Source: Clostridia bacterium
GTDB taxonomy: Bacteria; Bacillota; Clostridia; Oscillospirales; CAG-272
NCBI GenBank assembly: GCA_017508425.1
Contig: JAFVYZ010000028.1
Coordinates: forward strand, 62,001-126,000
Length of the DNA: 64,000 nucleotides
Reading direction: 5' to 3'
The stretch's first letter is position 1, and each line of letters begins with the position of its first letter. This document shows positions 8,200-17,255 of the stretch, piece after piece. The notes under the pieces were generated by a model. It worked only from the letters and a program-made list of their open reading frames with translations. It searched no databases and was not told the DNA's origin. The translations under genes were made by a program, and so were the position numbers.

Positions 8200-9146
8200 C
8201 GAAAAGCGTTTCCTTTGAAGAGCTGACCTATCTCTCGGCGGACGGAAAAACCACCGTTCACGCCTATCTATGGATCCCTACGCACTGCGAGCCCCGTGCG
8301 ATCGTACAGCTCGCGCACGGTATGTGCGAGTATGTGTCGCGCTATGACGAATGGGCGCGTCGCTTTGCCGCCGAGGGCATTGTTTTTTGCGGCAACGATC
8401 ATTTGGGGCACGGCCACACAGCTGCCGCCCCCGAGGATCTGGGCCATACCGCCGCACGCGGAGGTGCTGATTTTTTAGTCGAGGATCTATACACGCTCAC
8501 CAAAACCGTTAAGGCGCGCTTTGAGGGCCTTCCCCTTTTCCTTTACGGGCACAGCATGGGCTCGTTTGTGGCACGCTTGTATCTCACGCGTTACGGCGAG
8601 GATCTCACGGGTGCTCTCCTCAGCGGCACCGCCGGTCCCGAGGCCCCCACAGGCATTGCGCTGACACTCGCGCACGGTCTTGCCCGAGCCAAGGGTGTGC
8701 GCCACCGCAGTAAATTCATCACCTCCTTGGCCTTTGGCGCATACAACAAACGCTTTGGTGAAGAAAAAGATCCCAACTCTTGGCTCACGCGCGTCAAAGA
8801 AGTGCGCGAACGCTATCAAAAAGATCCCTTTTGCCATTTTGTGTTCACCCTCGGAGGCTACGACACACTCTTCTCCTTGCTCGGTGCCGTTTCAAGCAAG
8901 CACTGGGCCGAAAATGTACCCAAGCACCTGCCTATTTTTCTCTTTTCAGGCGAGATGGACCCCGTCGGAAATTACGGCCGAGGCATTCAAAAAATATACC
9001 GCCGCTTGACCGAAACGGGCTGTAACGTCACTCAAAAGCTCTACCCCGGCGGCCGCCACGAAATGCACAATGAGGAAAACCGCGATGAGGTCTTTGCCGA
9101 CATCATGGACTTTCTTTCAAAAATTCCAATGCCCGTTAAGGAGTAA
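8196..9146 (+). CDS. alpha/beta hydrolase, monoacylglycerol lipase-like (S33)
   Basis: A 316-residue cytosolic serine hydrolase. IVQLAHGMCEY carries the oxyanion-hole HG, FLYGHSMGSFVARL the nucleophile elbow GHSMG, FSGEMDPVG the likely acid and GGRHEMHNE the catalytic histidine. This set and the cap region match the Hydrolase_4 (lysophospholipase/monoglyceride lipase) family; the substrate is open. The ATG lies in the cca stop (ATGA) and follows AAGGAG by 8 bases, so I prefer it to an in-frame ATG seven codons upstream. Confidence 0.85.
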   Translation: MTKSVSFEELTYLSADGKTTVHAYLWIPTHCEPRAIVQLAHGMCEYVSRYDEWARRFAAEGIVFCGNDHLGHGHTAAAPEDLGHTAARGGADFLVEDLYTLTKTVKARFEGLPLFLYGHSMGSFVARLYLTRYGEDLTGALLSGTAGPEAPTGIALTLAHGLARAKGVRHRSKFITSLAFGAYNKRFGEEKDPNSWLTRVKEVRERYQKDPFCHFVFTLGGYDTLFSLLGAVSSKHWAENVPKHLPIFLFSGEMDPVGNYGRGIQKIYRRLTETGCNVTQKLYPGGRHEMHNEENRDEVFADIMDFLSKIPMPVKE

Positions 9147-9149
9147 ATT

Positions 9150-9596
9150 ATGAGCTTTGAAAAAATAAAGGAAACCAAAGGACGTATGCTCGGCATCGAC
9201 TTCGGCGAAGCACGCACGGGTCTTGCCGTATCGGATGCCTCAAGGCTTCTCGCCTCGGGCATCGGAAACATCAAGGGCGGTGGACTTGAGCGCTCGGTCG
9301 AGGAGATCGCCGCGATCGTGGCGCGCGAGCGCATCAGTGCAATCGTCCTCGGGCTCCCCGTCAACATGAACGGCACCGAGGGTCCGCGCGCGGCGCGTAT
9401 CCGCCAATTCGGCGCGCTTCTTGAAGCGCGCATGCCCGATGTACCCCTCGCCTATATGGATGAGCGTATGACCACCATGGCGGCCTCCCGTTTTTTAAAC
9501 GAAACCAACACACGCGGCGGCAAACGCAAGGGCGTGATCGACACCCTATCGGCCGAGATCATTTTGCAAAACGCGCTGGATCGCTTAAAGCGGTAA
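9150..9596 (+). CDS. ruvX: YqgF/RuvX RNase H-fold nuclease
   Basis: RNase H-fold protein of the YqgF family, first called a Holliday junction resolvase and also linked to 16S rRNA 5' end processing. It has GRMLGIDFGEARTGLAVSD, with the first catalytic aspartate, IVLGLPVNMNGTEGPRA, and DERMTTMAASRFL in a 148-residue protein, the normal size. RVKGVID-like KGVIDTLSAEIILQ near the end includes the last aspartate. AAGGAGTAAATT precedes the ATG. Confidence 0.93.
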   Translation: MSFEKIKETKGRMLGIDFGEARTGLAVSDASRLLASGIGNIKGGGLERSVEEIAAIVARERISAIVLGLPVNMNGTEGPRAARIRQFGALLEARMPDVPLAYMDERMTTMAASRFLNETNTRGGKRKGVIDTLSAEIILQNALDRLKR

Positions 9597-9600
9597 CCAC

Positions 9601-10341
9601 ATGATGAAGGAAACAAGAAGCCTGATGATCGGGGGCGTGCGGTACGACTACGTGCTGGAGCGCAAAAAAATGAAAAATCTCACACTGCGCGTGTGGCCCG
9701 ACGGGTCTTTGCACGTTTCAGCCCCCACCCGAACACCTCTTACACGTATCGAATCCTTTCTTACCGCGCACACGGTATTTATCGAAAAAACGCGTCGCCA
9801 ATTGGAAGAAAAGACGCTCAAAAATCCCCCGTTGCGGCTGGCCACAGGCGACATTGTACCGATTTGGGGATTTCCCCACACTGTTTTTGTCACAAAAACA
9901 GCGAAACGGTGCGCAAAAATTGAGAAAGGAATGCTGGTGCTGGGGGTAAAGGACCCCGAAAGCGATGCCGAGCGACTTCGTTGCTTCGGTGACTTTCTTG
10001 ACCGTGAAGCAAAGTCGCGTTTGGTACCGCGCGTAGCGGAGCTGACTCCGCTGTTTGCCCCAAAGCCACCGACGCCCCCCGCGCTCACCTTTCGCACCAT
10101 GAAAACCAAATGGGGGGTATGCCGACCGCGCGAGGGACGCGTGACCCTCAACCGCAATCTTGTGTTTTTGCCCCCAACCTTAGCCGATTACGTGATTTAT
10201 CATGAGCTTGCGCACTTTCACCATGCCGATCACAGCGCCGCCTTTTGGCAGTACCTTGAGGGCCTGATGCCCGATTGCAAAGAAAAAAGGAAGGCTTTAA
10301 ACGCCTTCCCGATTCCCAAATTCAAAGCACCGAAAGCATAA
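9601..10341 (+). CDS. YgjP-like zinc metallopeptidase (DUF45)
   Basis: A 246-residue protein with the N-terminal half-barrel KMKNLTLRVWPDGSLHVSAPT and the C-terminal zincin core: TKWGVCRPREGRVTLNRNLVFLPP then YVIYHELAHFHHADHSAAFW, where HELAH is HExxH. Such proteins (SprT/WLM-like, DUF45) are predicted proteases and often sit with housekeeping genes. Specificity is unknown. It ends the cca operon and is followed by a two-way terminator. Confidence 0.85.
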   Translation: MMKETRSLMIGGVRYDYVLERKKMKNLTLRVWPDGSLHVSAPTRTPLTRIESFLTAHTVFIEKTRRQLEEKTLKNPPLRLATGDIVPIWGFPHTVFVTKTAKRCAKIEKGMLVLGVKDPESDAERLRCFGDFLDREAKSRLVPRVAELTPLFAPKPPTPPALTFRTMKTKWGVCRPREGRVTLNRNLVFLPPTLADYVIYHELAHFHHADHSAAFWQYLEGLMPDCKEKRKALNAFPIPKFKAPKA

Positions 10342-10345
10342 AAAA

Positions 10346-10367
10346 ACGCGCCCCGTTGGGGGCGTGT
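10346..10367. terminator. bidirectional terminator
   Basis: ACGCGCCCC-GTT-GGGGGCGTGT with A-run before and T-run after, between convergent genes. Confidence 0.8.
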
Positions 10368-10374
10368 TTTTCTT

Positions 10375-10728
10375 TTAAATCGACACCATACAAGCCACGA
10401 ATAAGCCGATAAGCAACGCCGCGGCCGAAAGCACAAGCAACAGCAGCACGCGCGAAATACGGCGTACACGCAGCATCTCCGAGCGCGCGGGGCGTATCAG
10501 CAAAAGCGTGGCAGCCACCAAGGCCGCGCCAATCGCCACGGCCGAGAAAATGATCATAAACACGACCAAAAATGCCACGCCGATCGATTCGATGCCCACC
10601 ACGCCGTGAATATGTACGTTAACCAACGCCGCAATGCCAAAATAAGCGGCAAAAACAGCGATCAATATGGCGGCAAGCGCAAAAAACGCACCAATAATAA
10701 ACAATACCTTTTCGCTTGTTTTCATCAT
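10375..10728 (-). CDS. hypothetical small membrane protein
   Basis: Unrecognised protein of 117 residues with three hydrophobic segments, near 8-35, 47-80 and 92-115. The loop before the last segment is basic (RPARSEMLRVRRISR), which suggests it is cytosolic. The gene begins 6 bp after mnmE and has a plausible GAGGT site formed across the mnmE stop, so it is probably the last gene of the rpmH-mnmE series. No motif points to a function. Confidence 0.65.
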   Translation of the reverse strand: MMKTSEKVLFIIGAFFALAAILIAVFAAYFGIAALVNVHIHGVVGIESIGVAFLVVFMIIFSAVAIGAALVAATLLLIRPARSEMLRVRRISRVLLLLVLSAAALLIGLFVACMVSI

Positions 10729-10734
10729 TATACC

Positions 10735-12105
10735 TCATTTCCCCACGCAAAAGCGTGAAAAGATATTCGCTACGATATCCTCACCCACAGCTCTGCCGTC
10801 AACCTCGCCAAAGGCAGATAGCGCGAGCTCCGCCTCTACACAAGAGGCATCGAGAGGAATACCGGCATCGAGCGCCGCGATCGCGGCATCCAGCGCCTCG
10901 GCGGCACGGACAAGGGCGGCAAACTGTCGCGCGTTGGCGACCACGGCATCGTTTCGGATGTCGAGTGTCTCGTCGGTGTAAAGTCGCTCCACGAGGCTTG
11001 AAAGCGGTGAAATATCCCCCGTTTTGGCACTTATTTTGACTACGTGGGCAAAATCGGCCAAGACCTCACTTGGGAAATCACCACCCCGGTCCTCTTTGTT
11101 GAGGACTGCTACCACGGTGCCTTGCACGCGCTTTAGCCGTTCGATGAGTGCGCGTGTTCCCCCATCGGGAGCCTTGCTTCCATCAAGCACCAAAAGAACC
11201 AGCTCCGCCTCATCGATCGCGGCATCGGCACGCGCCACGCCGATTTTTTCCACGGCATCCTCGGTGTCGCGAAGCCCTGCGGTATCCGACAAATGAAGCG
11301 TCACCTGCCCGAGCGCGGCCGTTTCGCTAATAATATCGCGCGTAGTGCCCGCAATATCGGTCACGATCGCCGCATCGCGTCCGACGATCGCATTATAAAG
11401 AGTGGATTTGCCCGCATTGACGGGGCCGCAGATCACGGTCCTCACGCCGTCACTGACGGCTCTGCCCGTGTGCCACGTAGCGGCAAGCGCGGCAGTGCGC
11501 TCCCTTACCTCAAGAAGTGCCGCACGCAGCTCCTGCTCGCTCATACTGTTTAGATCCTCATCGGGGAAATCGACCTTGGCATAAATGTCGGAAAGAATGG
11601 CGGTAAGCCGCTCATACAGTGCCGACGTGGCATCGGCAAGCTTCCCCTCCATACCGCCGCGTGCCAAAAGCATCTGCCCCTTGGTACCGGCCTCAAGCAG
11701 CGCCCCCAGCGCCTCGGCTGAGGCAAGGCCCATTTTGCCATTTAGCATTGCGCGTGCCGTAAACTCCCCTGCCGTCGCAGGACGGGCCCCGGCTGCCAAC
11801 ACCGCGCCGAGCACGGTTTCGGTCAAAAGGACACCCCCGTGGCAGGAGATTTCCGCCACATTCTCACCCGTAAAGGAGTGGGGCGTCGCAAAATACGTCA
11901 CAAGTCCTTCATCGATCACATCACCGTCAGGGCCCACAATATGGCCAAAGCAAGCGCGGCGCGCGTACTCCACGGGGTCCTTCCCGCAAGGCACAAACAC
12001 GCGCTTCAAAATGGCGACACACTCCTCACCCGAGATGCGGATAACGGCAATACCGCCCTTGCCGCGCGGTGTTGAGATCGCGGCAATGGTATCATAAACC
12101 TTCAT
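10735..12105 (-). CDS. mnmE: tRNA modification GTPase MnmE
   Basis: With MnmG it builds the 5-carboxymethylaminomethyl group at the wobble uridine of some tRNAs. The protein starts MKVYDTIAAISTPRGKGGIAVIRISG, the formyl-THF-binding N-domain, and has the G domain inside the helical domain: GPVNAGKSTLYNAIVGRDAAIVTDIAGTTRD (P-loop and switch), DTAGLRDT, and LNKED. The last residues, FCVGK, are the conserved C(I/V)GK end with the catalytic cysteine. Length 456. A GTG three codons upstream is an alternative start; neither has a good ribosome site. Confidence 0.95.
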   Translation of the reverse strand: MKVYDTIAAISTPRGKGGIAVIRISGEECVAILKRVFVPCGKDPVEYARRACFGHIVGPDGDVIDEGLVTYFATPHSFTGENVAEISCHGGVLLTETVLGAVLAAGARPATAGEFTARAMLNGKMGLASAEALGALLEAGTKGQMLLARGGMEGKLADATSALYERLTAILSDIYAKVDFPDEDLNSMSEQELRAALLEVRERTAALAATWHTGRAVSDGVRTVICGPVNAGKSTLYNAIVGRDAAIVTDIAGTTRDIISETAALGQVTLHLSDTAGLRDTEDAVEKIGVARADAAIDEAELVLLVLDGSKAPDGGTRALIERLKRVQGTVVAVLNKEDRGGDFPSEVLADFAHVVKISAKTGDISPLSSLVERLYTDETLDIRNDAVVANARQFAALVRAAEALDAAIAALDAGIPLDASCVEAELALSAFGEVDGRAVGEDIVANIFSRFCVGK

Positions 12106-12119
12106 AAAAATCACAACAC

Positions 12120-12151
12120 GGTGTCGGGTGCCTTACGAAGCGCCCGACACC
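12120..12151 (-). terminator. hairpin between jag and mnmE
   Basis: GGTGTCGGGTGC pairs with GCGCCCGACACC (one G-T). On the minus strand it is followed by TTGTGATTTTT right at the mnmE start, so it may be a partial terminator inside the operon. Confidence 0.5.
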
Positions 12152-12168
12152 GCGCCCTTTACTTTTGA

Positions 12169-12867
12169 TTAAAATTCAGCAAACTCGTCAAACTCGCGAC
12201 GGGGTGCCGCGGTCTCGGTTGCCTCGGTATCAAGGTACATGACGACCTTGCGGTTGTTCTCACTGCCGATCGAGTTGGTCGAAACACCCTCGATGTTTTG
12301 CACCTCAGAGTGAATGATGCGACGCTCGTAAGGATTCATCGGCTCAAGCATAACACTCTTTTTGTAGCGCAGGACCTGCTCAGCCTTGCGTCTTGCAAGC
12401 GCACGAAGGGTCTCCTCGCGCTTTGCGCGATAGTTCTCAACGTCCACGGTGATGCGGCAAAACTCACGCTTCTCACCGGCGATCTTTTTGTTTGCGGCAA
12501 GGTTGGCAAGGTACTGGAGCGAATCCAGCGTATCGCCGTGGTGGCCGATGAGCACGCCTGCGCCCTCGCCCTCCACACGGATCAGCTTGTTCTCATCCTT
12601 CTCGCTGCCGGGCACCAAAGTGACCGTTGCATCAATGCCCATACCGCGAACGACCTCGCGGATCAGCTCGACTGCGGCGTACACACCCTTTGCGCTATAA
12701 GAAGCGCTGATCTTTGCGGCTACGGCGCCAAGACCAAGGAAGCCTTTTTTGGGCTCCTCCAAAACCGTGTAGGTGATCGCATCGGCAGCAGGTGCGCCGA
12801 GCTCCGCTACGGCCTTAACTACCGCATCCTCTACCGTTTTTGCGGTTACAATAATTTCCTTTTTCAT
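12169..12867 (-). CDS. jag: Jag/KhpB RNA-binding protein
   Basis: A 232-residue RNA-binding protein encoded beside yidC in most Firmicutes, linked to cell elongation and division and known as KhpB/EloR. The N-terminal Jag domain has EEPKKGFLGLGAVAAKI (about 38-54), the KH domain has GAGVLIGHHGDTLDSLQYLANLAANK (about 102-128), and the R3H domain has LEPMNPYERRIIHSEVQN, with the R-x3-H pair. It ends in an acidic tail. It lies between yidC and mnmE, the usual order. Confidence 0.95.
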   Translation of the reverse strand: MKKEIIVTAKTVEDAVVKAVAELGAPAADAITYTVLEEPKKGFLGLGAVAAKISASYSAKGVYAAVELIREVVRGMGIDATVTLVPGSEKDENKLIRVEGEGAGVLIGHHGDTLDSLQYLANLAANKKIAGEKREFCRITVDVENYRAKREETLRALARRKAEQVLRYKKSVMLEPMNPYERRIIHSEVQNIEGVSTNSIGSENNRKVVMYLDTEATETAAPRREFDEFAEF

Positions 12868-12877
12868 ATTGATTTCC

Positions 12878-14482
12878 TCACTTATTCTCGTTGTCGTCGT
12901 TTTTGCGGTCCTCTTTGAGGTTCGGCACGTTGCCCTTCTTTTGCTTTGCGGGAGCCTTGGACGCGGCCGGCTTCGGCGGCTCAGGCTTCACGGGCTCCTC
13001 AACCTTGTCGGGCACAGGGGGCGGCAGAGGCTCGTCATCCTCGTCGATATAGTGAAGGGAACGGGGCTTGGATGCACCCTCGGGACGTTCCACGGCGTGA
13101 CGGCTCGGCTTTTTGCCCTTCAGGGCCTTTTCAGCCTCCTTATAATCCTCCTCGGTAAAGGTGGGGATCGGCATGACCCTACTCATAATGAAGGATTTGA
13201 GCGTGGTGATCACACTCTTGAACATCCAGTAAATGCCAACAGCGGCAGGCACGATAAACGCGATATATACGCTCATCAGGGGCATGGTGATGTCCATCAT
13301 ATTGTTGGAGCAACCCATTTGTGCATCCTGCGCGGCAGGCTGATAGGTGAACTTGCGCGTGATCTTCATGCTGAAGAAGTAGAACACGAAGGTCAGGATC
13401 GGCACCAATACCAAAATGCTGGTAAAGGACGGAATGTTACCCATATTGATGCCAAAGAGCGTAAAGTCGGGCATAGCACTACCAACGTTCAGGGCCTCGT
13501 AGCACTCGCCGGCATTCGAGAAATAAGCAAAGTTCTTAAGGCCCTCGAGCTTATTGCCGGCTTGTGCCAGCAGCTCGATCGAGCCCTTACCGTTGCCAAT
13601 GGCAATACCAAGACCGCCCGCCGCCTTTGCGGTGGTGCAGTAGGTCGTAAGAGCCTGGGTGAGCGTAGCCGCCTTGCCAAGCACGTAGCGCAGGGGGTCG
13701 ATTACGATCTGGTAGAGGGCCAGAATCACAGGAAGCTGAATGAGCAGGGGCAGGCAGCCACCCATGGGGTTGAAGCCCTCCTCCTGATACATCTTTTGGA
13801 TCTCCTGCGCCATCTTTTGCTGTGTCGCCTGGTCGGTGCGGCCCTTGTACTTGTTGCGGATGGCCATTTCCTTCGGGCGAAGCTTGGCCTGCTTGATGGA
13901 GTTCTTTTGCTGCTTGATGCCGAAGGGCAGCATAACGATCTCAACCACAACGGCAAACACCAAAAGACCGAGCACGTATTTACCGCCCGTGATCTTGGTG
14001 ATGATCTGCAAGAACTTACCGATCCAAACCAGCAGGGTGTCAATGGGGCCGTTGTCGGTTTCAAGCGAAACCGTTTCTCTCATACGAGTCACGATCTCCT
14101 TGACCTGCTCGGCAGTAAGTGCCGTGCGGAATTCCTCGAATTTTACCTTGGATGCATCATCCTGGGGCTTTACGAGCTCGAGTGCGGCCTTAGCGCCATC
14201 AAGATCGACCGTGCCCTTGTCGGGTGCCTCGGCATTTTTGTCAAAGCCCTCGGCACTCATATTGTAGCCACGCGAGGCGGCCACAAATTTTTCACGCGCC
14301 TCGGGACTCATCGGCACGATGCGTGTGAAATACGTGACGGCATCCACGTCAGCGGCGGTCCACTTGGAGTCGATCGCCTGACCCTTATTGCCACCACACG
14401 AGGTGAGCGAAAGCATTGCCGCCGAGAGCATCAGGAGTGCCAATGCTACGGCCGCAATTCTTACGATTCTTGTCTTTTTCAT
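12878..14482 (-). CDS. yidC: membrane protein insertase YidC
   Basis: Inserts and folds membrane proteins. The start [31 protein letters not shown] is a lipoprotein signal with lipobox LTSC, as in Gram-positive YidC/SpoIIIJ. After an extracytoplasmic stretch of about 170 residues the Oxa1 domain follows: [41 protein letters not shown], and later helices with [14 protein letters not shown]. At 534 residues it is longer than most, with an extra loop (about 270-345) between helices and a lysine/proline-rich cytosolic tail that could contact ribosomes. It starts within the yidD stop (ATGA overlap). Confidence 0.93.
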   Translation of the reverse strand: MKKTRIVRIAAVALALLMLSAAMLSLTSCGGNKGQAIDSKWTAADVDAVTYFTRIVPMSPEAREKFVAASRGYNMSAEGFDKNAEAPDKGTVDLDGAKAALELVKPQDDASKVKFEEFRTALTAEQVKEIVTRMRETVSLETDNGPIDTLLVWIGKFLQIITKITGGKYVLGLLVFAVVVEIVMLPFGIKQQKNSIKQAKLRPKEMAIRNKYKGRTDQATQQKMAQEIQKMYQEEGFNPMGGCLPLLIQLPVILALYQIVIDPLRYVLGKAATLTQALTTYCTTAKAAGGLGIAIGNGKGSIELLAQAGNKLEGLKNFAYFSNAGECYEALNVGSAMPDFTLFGINMGNIPSFTSILVLVPILTFVFYFFSMKITRKFTYQPAAQDAQMGCSNNMMDITMPLMSVYIAFIVPAAVGIYWMFKSVITTLKSFIMSRVMPIPTFTEEDYKEAEKALKGKKPSRHAVERPEGASKPRSLHYIDEDDEPLPPPVPDKVEEPVKPEPPKPAASKAPAKQKKGNVPNLKEDRKNDDNENK

Positions 14483-14856
14483 AGATTTTTTTCCTTTCCA
14501 TGGACGGAAGTATCGTCGGACACATTGTCCGCTACTTCACAATTGAACGCATTATTTTCTTCTTGCCTCACGGAGTCGCTGCCGTTCCCACAGCACGCGT
14601 GAGGGTCGGGGATATCACGCGGACCCTTATAACGAAGGCCCTTTTCGGGCACGGGGTCATAGCCCCCCTGACAGTAAGGGTTGCACCGCAGTATCCGCCA
14701 AACGGTTAAGATCATCCCCACAAAAAAGCCGCGCTTTTGAAACGCCTCTAAGGCATACGCCGAGCAAGTGGGCGTAAAGCGGCAGCAAGCACCGCCCTTT
14801 AAGGGGGATAAAAATTTCCTGTAAAAGCGTATAAGACCGATACAAAGGTACTTCAT
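14479..14856 (-). CDS. yidD: YidD membrane protein insertion factor
   Basis: Small amphipathic protein that helps Yid[37 protein letters not shown] and [17 protein letters not shown] are the family core (residues about 7-70). The 125-residue length is longer than usual because of an acidic tail of about 50 residues after [11 protein letters not shown]. It overlaps rnpA upstream and yidC downstream by 4 bp each, a tightly coupled operon. Confidence 0.93.
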   Translation of the reverse strand: MKYLCIGLIRFYRKFLSPLKGGACCRFTPTCSAYALEAFQKRGFFVGMILTVWRILRCNPYCQGGYDPVPEKGLRYKGPRDIPDPHACCGNGSDSVRQEENNAFNCEVADNVSDDTSVHGKEKNL

Positions 14857-15239
14857 ACCGTACCGTCTCCCAGCATACCGAGTGCGCGAAACGCACGAAG
14901 CATGTCCTTTGCGACGTCACCCGTCTTTTTTCCTTTGATCTCATCGCGCGCGACGAGAATCACGAGATAGCCGCACTTGATGCCTCGCTCCGCCTTCACG
15001 GCGCGGTAGGCCTCACGCAAAAGACGCTTGGCGCGGTTGCGGAGAACCGCCCCGCCAAGGCGCTTACCCACCGAAAGCCCCACGCGGTTGAGATATTTCT
15101 TTTCGGGGTTGGCGAGCATCAGTCTTTTGGCGGCGTAATCACGCAGGATGTAAACAGCCACGGTCTTCGTCACAAAGCGTTCCCCTTTTTGAAACGCTTT
15201 GTTGTAAAGATGATGTTCCTTAATGGCGTAATTCTTCAT
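14853..15239 (-). CDS. rnpA: ribonuclease P protein component
   Basis: Protein subunit of RNase P, which trims tRNA 5' ends together with its catalytic RNA. The signature is [29 protein letters not shown] at about residues 51-79, with the RNR basic helix. It has 128 residues, a normal size. The gene lies after rpmH as in nearly all bacteria, with a terminator-like hairpin in between. Confidence 0.95.
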   Translation of the reverse strand: MKNYAIKEHHLYNKAFQKGERFVTKTVAVYILRDYAAKRLMLANPEKKYLNRVGLSVGKRLGGAVLRNRAKRLLREAYRAVKAERGIKCGYLVILVARDEIKGKKTGDVAKDMLRAFRALGMLGDGTV

Positions 15240-15314
15240 GGCAAAAGCCCCTTTTCACACTTCCGTTACGATAAAATGAACCATTGATTTAAAAAAAGAA
15301 TACAAACGAAAAAT

Positions 15315-15348
15315 ACCGATGTCCATGACAGCTGCCAGAGACATCGGT
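15315..15348 (-). terminator. hairpin after rpmH
   Basis: ACCGATGTC and GACATCGGT form a 9-base stem with ATTTTT following on the minus strand. It could cap most rpmH transcripts and let a fraction continue into rnpA, as is common at this locus. Confidence 0.65.
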
Positions 15349-15370
15349 GGTTTTCTATGTGGCGCGGGAC

Positions 15371-15505
15371 TCAGTAAGTCAGTCTCTTTCTGCCTTTTGC
15401 ACGTCTTCTCTTCAGAACGTTTCTGCCGTCGGCAGTTCTCATTCTCTTTCTGAAACCGTGCTCTTTCTTTCTTTGACGTTTTTTGGGTTGGTAAGTTCTG
15501 AGCAT
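15371..15505 (-). CDS. rpmH: 50S ribosomal protein L34
   Basis: A 44-residue, very basic ribosomal protein. Translation gives [20 protein letters not shown], then [20 protein letters not shown] and RLTY, a full match to the L34 pattern (R-T-Y-Q-P start, GF-x-R-M-x-T-x-xGR core). TAAGGAGGTGC lies 9 bases before the ATG. It is followed by rnpA, yidD, yidC, jag and mnmE. In most relatives dnaA stands divergently upstream; here it does not, and ymdB takes that place. Confidence 0.96.
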   Translation of the reverse strand: MLRTYQPKKRQRKKEHGFRKRMRTADGRNVLKRRRAKGRKRLTY

Positions 15506-15596
15506 CGTTTAGCACCTCCTTAAACTTAGAATCGGAAGCGTGTTTCGGGTGATACCTTGTATCCTGAACCGGAACGCTTTTTACAGTGACCTATTT

Positions 15597-15625
15597 ATTA
15601 TATATGTACTTTCCTGATTTGTCAA
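15597..15625 (-). promoter_or_regulatory. sigma-A promoter of rpmH
   Basis: TTGACA, 17 bases, TATAAT, an exact consensus, about 90 bp upstream of rpmH. Confidence 0.9.
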
Positions 15626-15694
15626 TAGTTTTTTTCGTTTTTGGCAAATTTTTTTCTTTCCCTGTAAATATATTGCCCCAAAGCACCGCGGCTC

Positions 15695-15723
15695 TTGCAT
15701 TTTTGGGGCCGCTGTGATATACT
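15695..15723 (+). promoter_or_regulatory. sigma-A promoter of ymdB
   Basis: TTGCAT, 17 bases, TATACT, about 42 bp before the ymdB ATG. The rpmH promoter fires the other way 70 bp to the left; no DnaA box was seen between them. Confidence 0.75.
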
Positions 15724-15764
15724 GATAAACGCGCCCTTCTCGGTGCGCATAGAAAAGAGGAATT

Positions 15765-16538
15765 ATGAAAATTTTGGCTTTGGGTGACGTGGTCGGCGAG
15801 CGCACGTTGCCGTTTTTAAAGGAAAAATTATGGAGCAAACGCCGTGAGCTGGGTGCAGACCTTGTCATCGCCAACGGGGAAAACGTGTGCGACATCCACG
15901 GCCTCTCACCGCGGTGTGCCGAGGTGCTGCTGTCCGCAGGCGTTGATTTTATCACCTCGGGCAATCACATTTTTGACCGCCGCGATGCACACGATTTTTT
16001 AAACGATGCCCCTTCGGTCATCCGACCCTGCAATTACCCGGCCGCCTGCCCCGGCGAGGGCTCGCGCATCATCACCTCCGCCGAGGGTTGGAGGGTGCTT
16101 GTGGTAAACGTCGCAGGCTCGGTCTTTATGGAGGCCTTGGGGGACCCCTTCCGCGCCGTGGAATTTGAGCTGGACCGTCACCGCCGCGGCTACGATCTCG
16201 CAGTTTTGGACATTCACGCCGAGGCTACCTCGGAAAAGCTCGCCCTCGCGCGCTATTTTGACGGCCGCTTTGCCGCTATTTTCGGCACACACACGCACGT
16301 TCAAACCGCCGATGAGCAAATTTTGCCGAACGGCACAGGCTACATCACCGACGTCGGTATGACCGGCCCCACCGAGAGCATTCTCGGCGTGACTCCCGAA
16401 AACGTGATCGAAAAAATACGCACGCACATGCCCCGCCGCTTCACGGTAGCCGAGGGGCCGATCACCGCAAACGGTGTGCTTTTCGACATCGATCCCGTCA
16501 CGGCCAAAACCAAGGCCGTTCGACGCATTATATTCTAA
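15765..16538 (+). CDS. ymdB: YmdB family metallophosphoesterase (TIGR00282)
   Basis: In Bacillus this protein is a 2',3'-cyclic nucleotide phosphodiesterase that affects biofilm and motility choices. Here MKILALGDVVGERT gives the first metal Asp, LVIANGENVCDIHGLS the GEN motif, and DFITSGNHIFDRRDA the GNH motif. DIHAEATSEKLALARYFDGR, FGTHTHVQTAD and GYITDVGMTGP are the remaining signature blocks. The length, 257 residues, is normal. The flavin reductase gene follows 16 bp later and shares the promoter. Confidence 0.95.
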   Translation: MKILALGDVVGERTLPFLKEKLWSKRRELGADLVIANGENVCDIHGLSPRCAEVLLSAGVDFITSGNHIFDRRDAHDFLNDAPSVIRPCNYPAACPGEGSRIITSAEGWRVLVVNVAGSVFMEALGDPFRAVEFELDRHRRGYDLAVLDIHAEATSEKLALARYFDGRFAAIFGTHTHVQTADEQILPNGTGYITDVGMTGPTESILGVTPENVIEKIRTHMPRRFTVAEGPITANGVLFDIDPVTAKTKAVRRIIF

Positions 16539-16554
16539 AAAGGCAGGTAACGGT

Positions 16555-17136
16555 ATGGGAAAAGTAAAATTCCGCGGCGGTGCACTCTTAGCACCCACGC
16601 CTCCCGTTATGGTCAGCTGCGGCACAGAGGAGGCCGCCAACATCATTACGGTCGCTTGGTGCGGCATCACGAACACCGTGCCTCCCAAGGCCTACATTTC
16701 GGTGCGCCCCTCACGCCACTCCTACGGCATCATCAAGGAGCAGGGTGAATTTGTCTTAAATCTCACCCCATCCTCGCTCGTAAGGGCCGCCGACTATTGC
16801 GGCACCTACACGGGCAAAAAGGTGGATAAATTCAAAAAATGCAACCTCACCAAGCTCACGGTGGACGAGGTGAAGGCCCCGCTCATCGCCGAGGTGCCCC
16901 TCTCGCTTTGCTGCCGCGTCACCAACGTGCTGCCGCAAGGATCGCACGATATGTTTTTGGCCGACATAGTTGCGGTTTATGCCGACGAAGAGCTCCTTGA
17001 CGACAAGGGCAAGCTTCACATGGAACGAGCCGGGCTTTGTGCCTACGCCCACGGTGAATATTTCGCACTGGGCAAGCGCATCGGCAGCTTTGGATTCTCG
17101 GCCAAAAAGAAAAAACAGGGCAAGCCCCATAAATAA
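16555..17136 (+). CDS. flavin reductase-like FMN-binding protein
   Basis: A 193-residue protein of the flavin reductase/DIM6-NTAB split-barrel family. It starts MGKVKFRGGALLAPTPPVMVSC, has ANIITVAWCGITNTVPPKAYISVRPSRHSYGII, the FMN-binding core, then EFVLNLTPSSLVRAADYCGTYTGKKVDKF. These proteins bind FMN; some act as NAD(P)H:flavin reductases or in oxygen detoxification. The substrate is unknown. The open frame extends 27 codons upstream into ymdB, but the ATG after GGCAGGTAACGGT fits the family start. Confidence 0.88.
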   Translation: MGKVKFRGGALLAPTPPVMVSCGTEEAANIITVAWCGITNTVPPKAYISVRPSRHSYGIIKEQGEFVLNLTPSSLVRAADYCGTYTGKKVDKFKKCNLTKLTVDEVKAPLIAEVPLSLCCRVTNVLPQGSHDMFLADIVAVYADEELLDDKGKLHMERAGLCAYAHGEYFALGKRIGSFGFSAKKKKQGKPHK

Positions 17137-17142
17137 AGCCTC

Positions 17143-17169
17143 CCCCCGTTTGCCGTCGGCAAACGGGGG
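17143..17169 (+). terminator. terminator after the flavin reductase gene
   Basis: CCCCCGTTTGCC-GTC-GGCAAACGGGGG, a perfect 12-base stem, followed by CTTGAATTTTTT. Confidence 0.7.
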
Positions 17170-17192
17170 CTTGAATTTTTTGGAAAGACATC

Positions 17193-17221
17193 TTGCATTT
17201 TTTTCAAGTATATGATATAAT
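17193..17221 (+). promoter_or_regulatory. sigma-A promoter of citrate synthase gene
   Basis: TTGCAT, 17 bases, TATAAT, 35 bp before the GTG start. Confidence 0.85.
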
Positions 17222-17255
17222 ATATTTCAATATTTTGAAAGTGAGGACCTGTTCC

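Noticed and set aside
12773..14602. 609-codon open frame on the plus strand over yidC and jag
   Set aside because: Opposite strand of two well recognised genes; composition is an artefact of their codon use.
15506..15764. Replication origin at the rpmH-ymdB gap
   Set aside because: Two good promoters explain the gap; no TTWTNCACA box was found in it.
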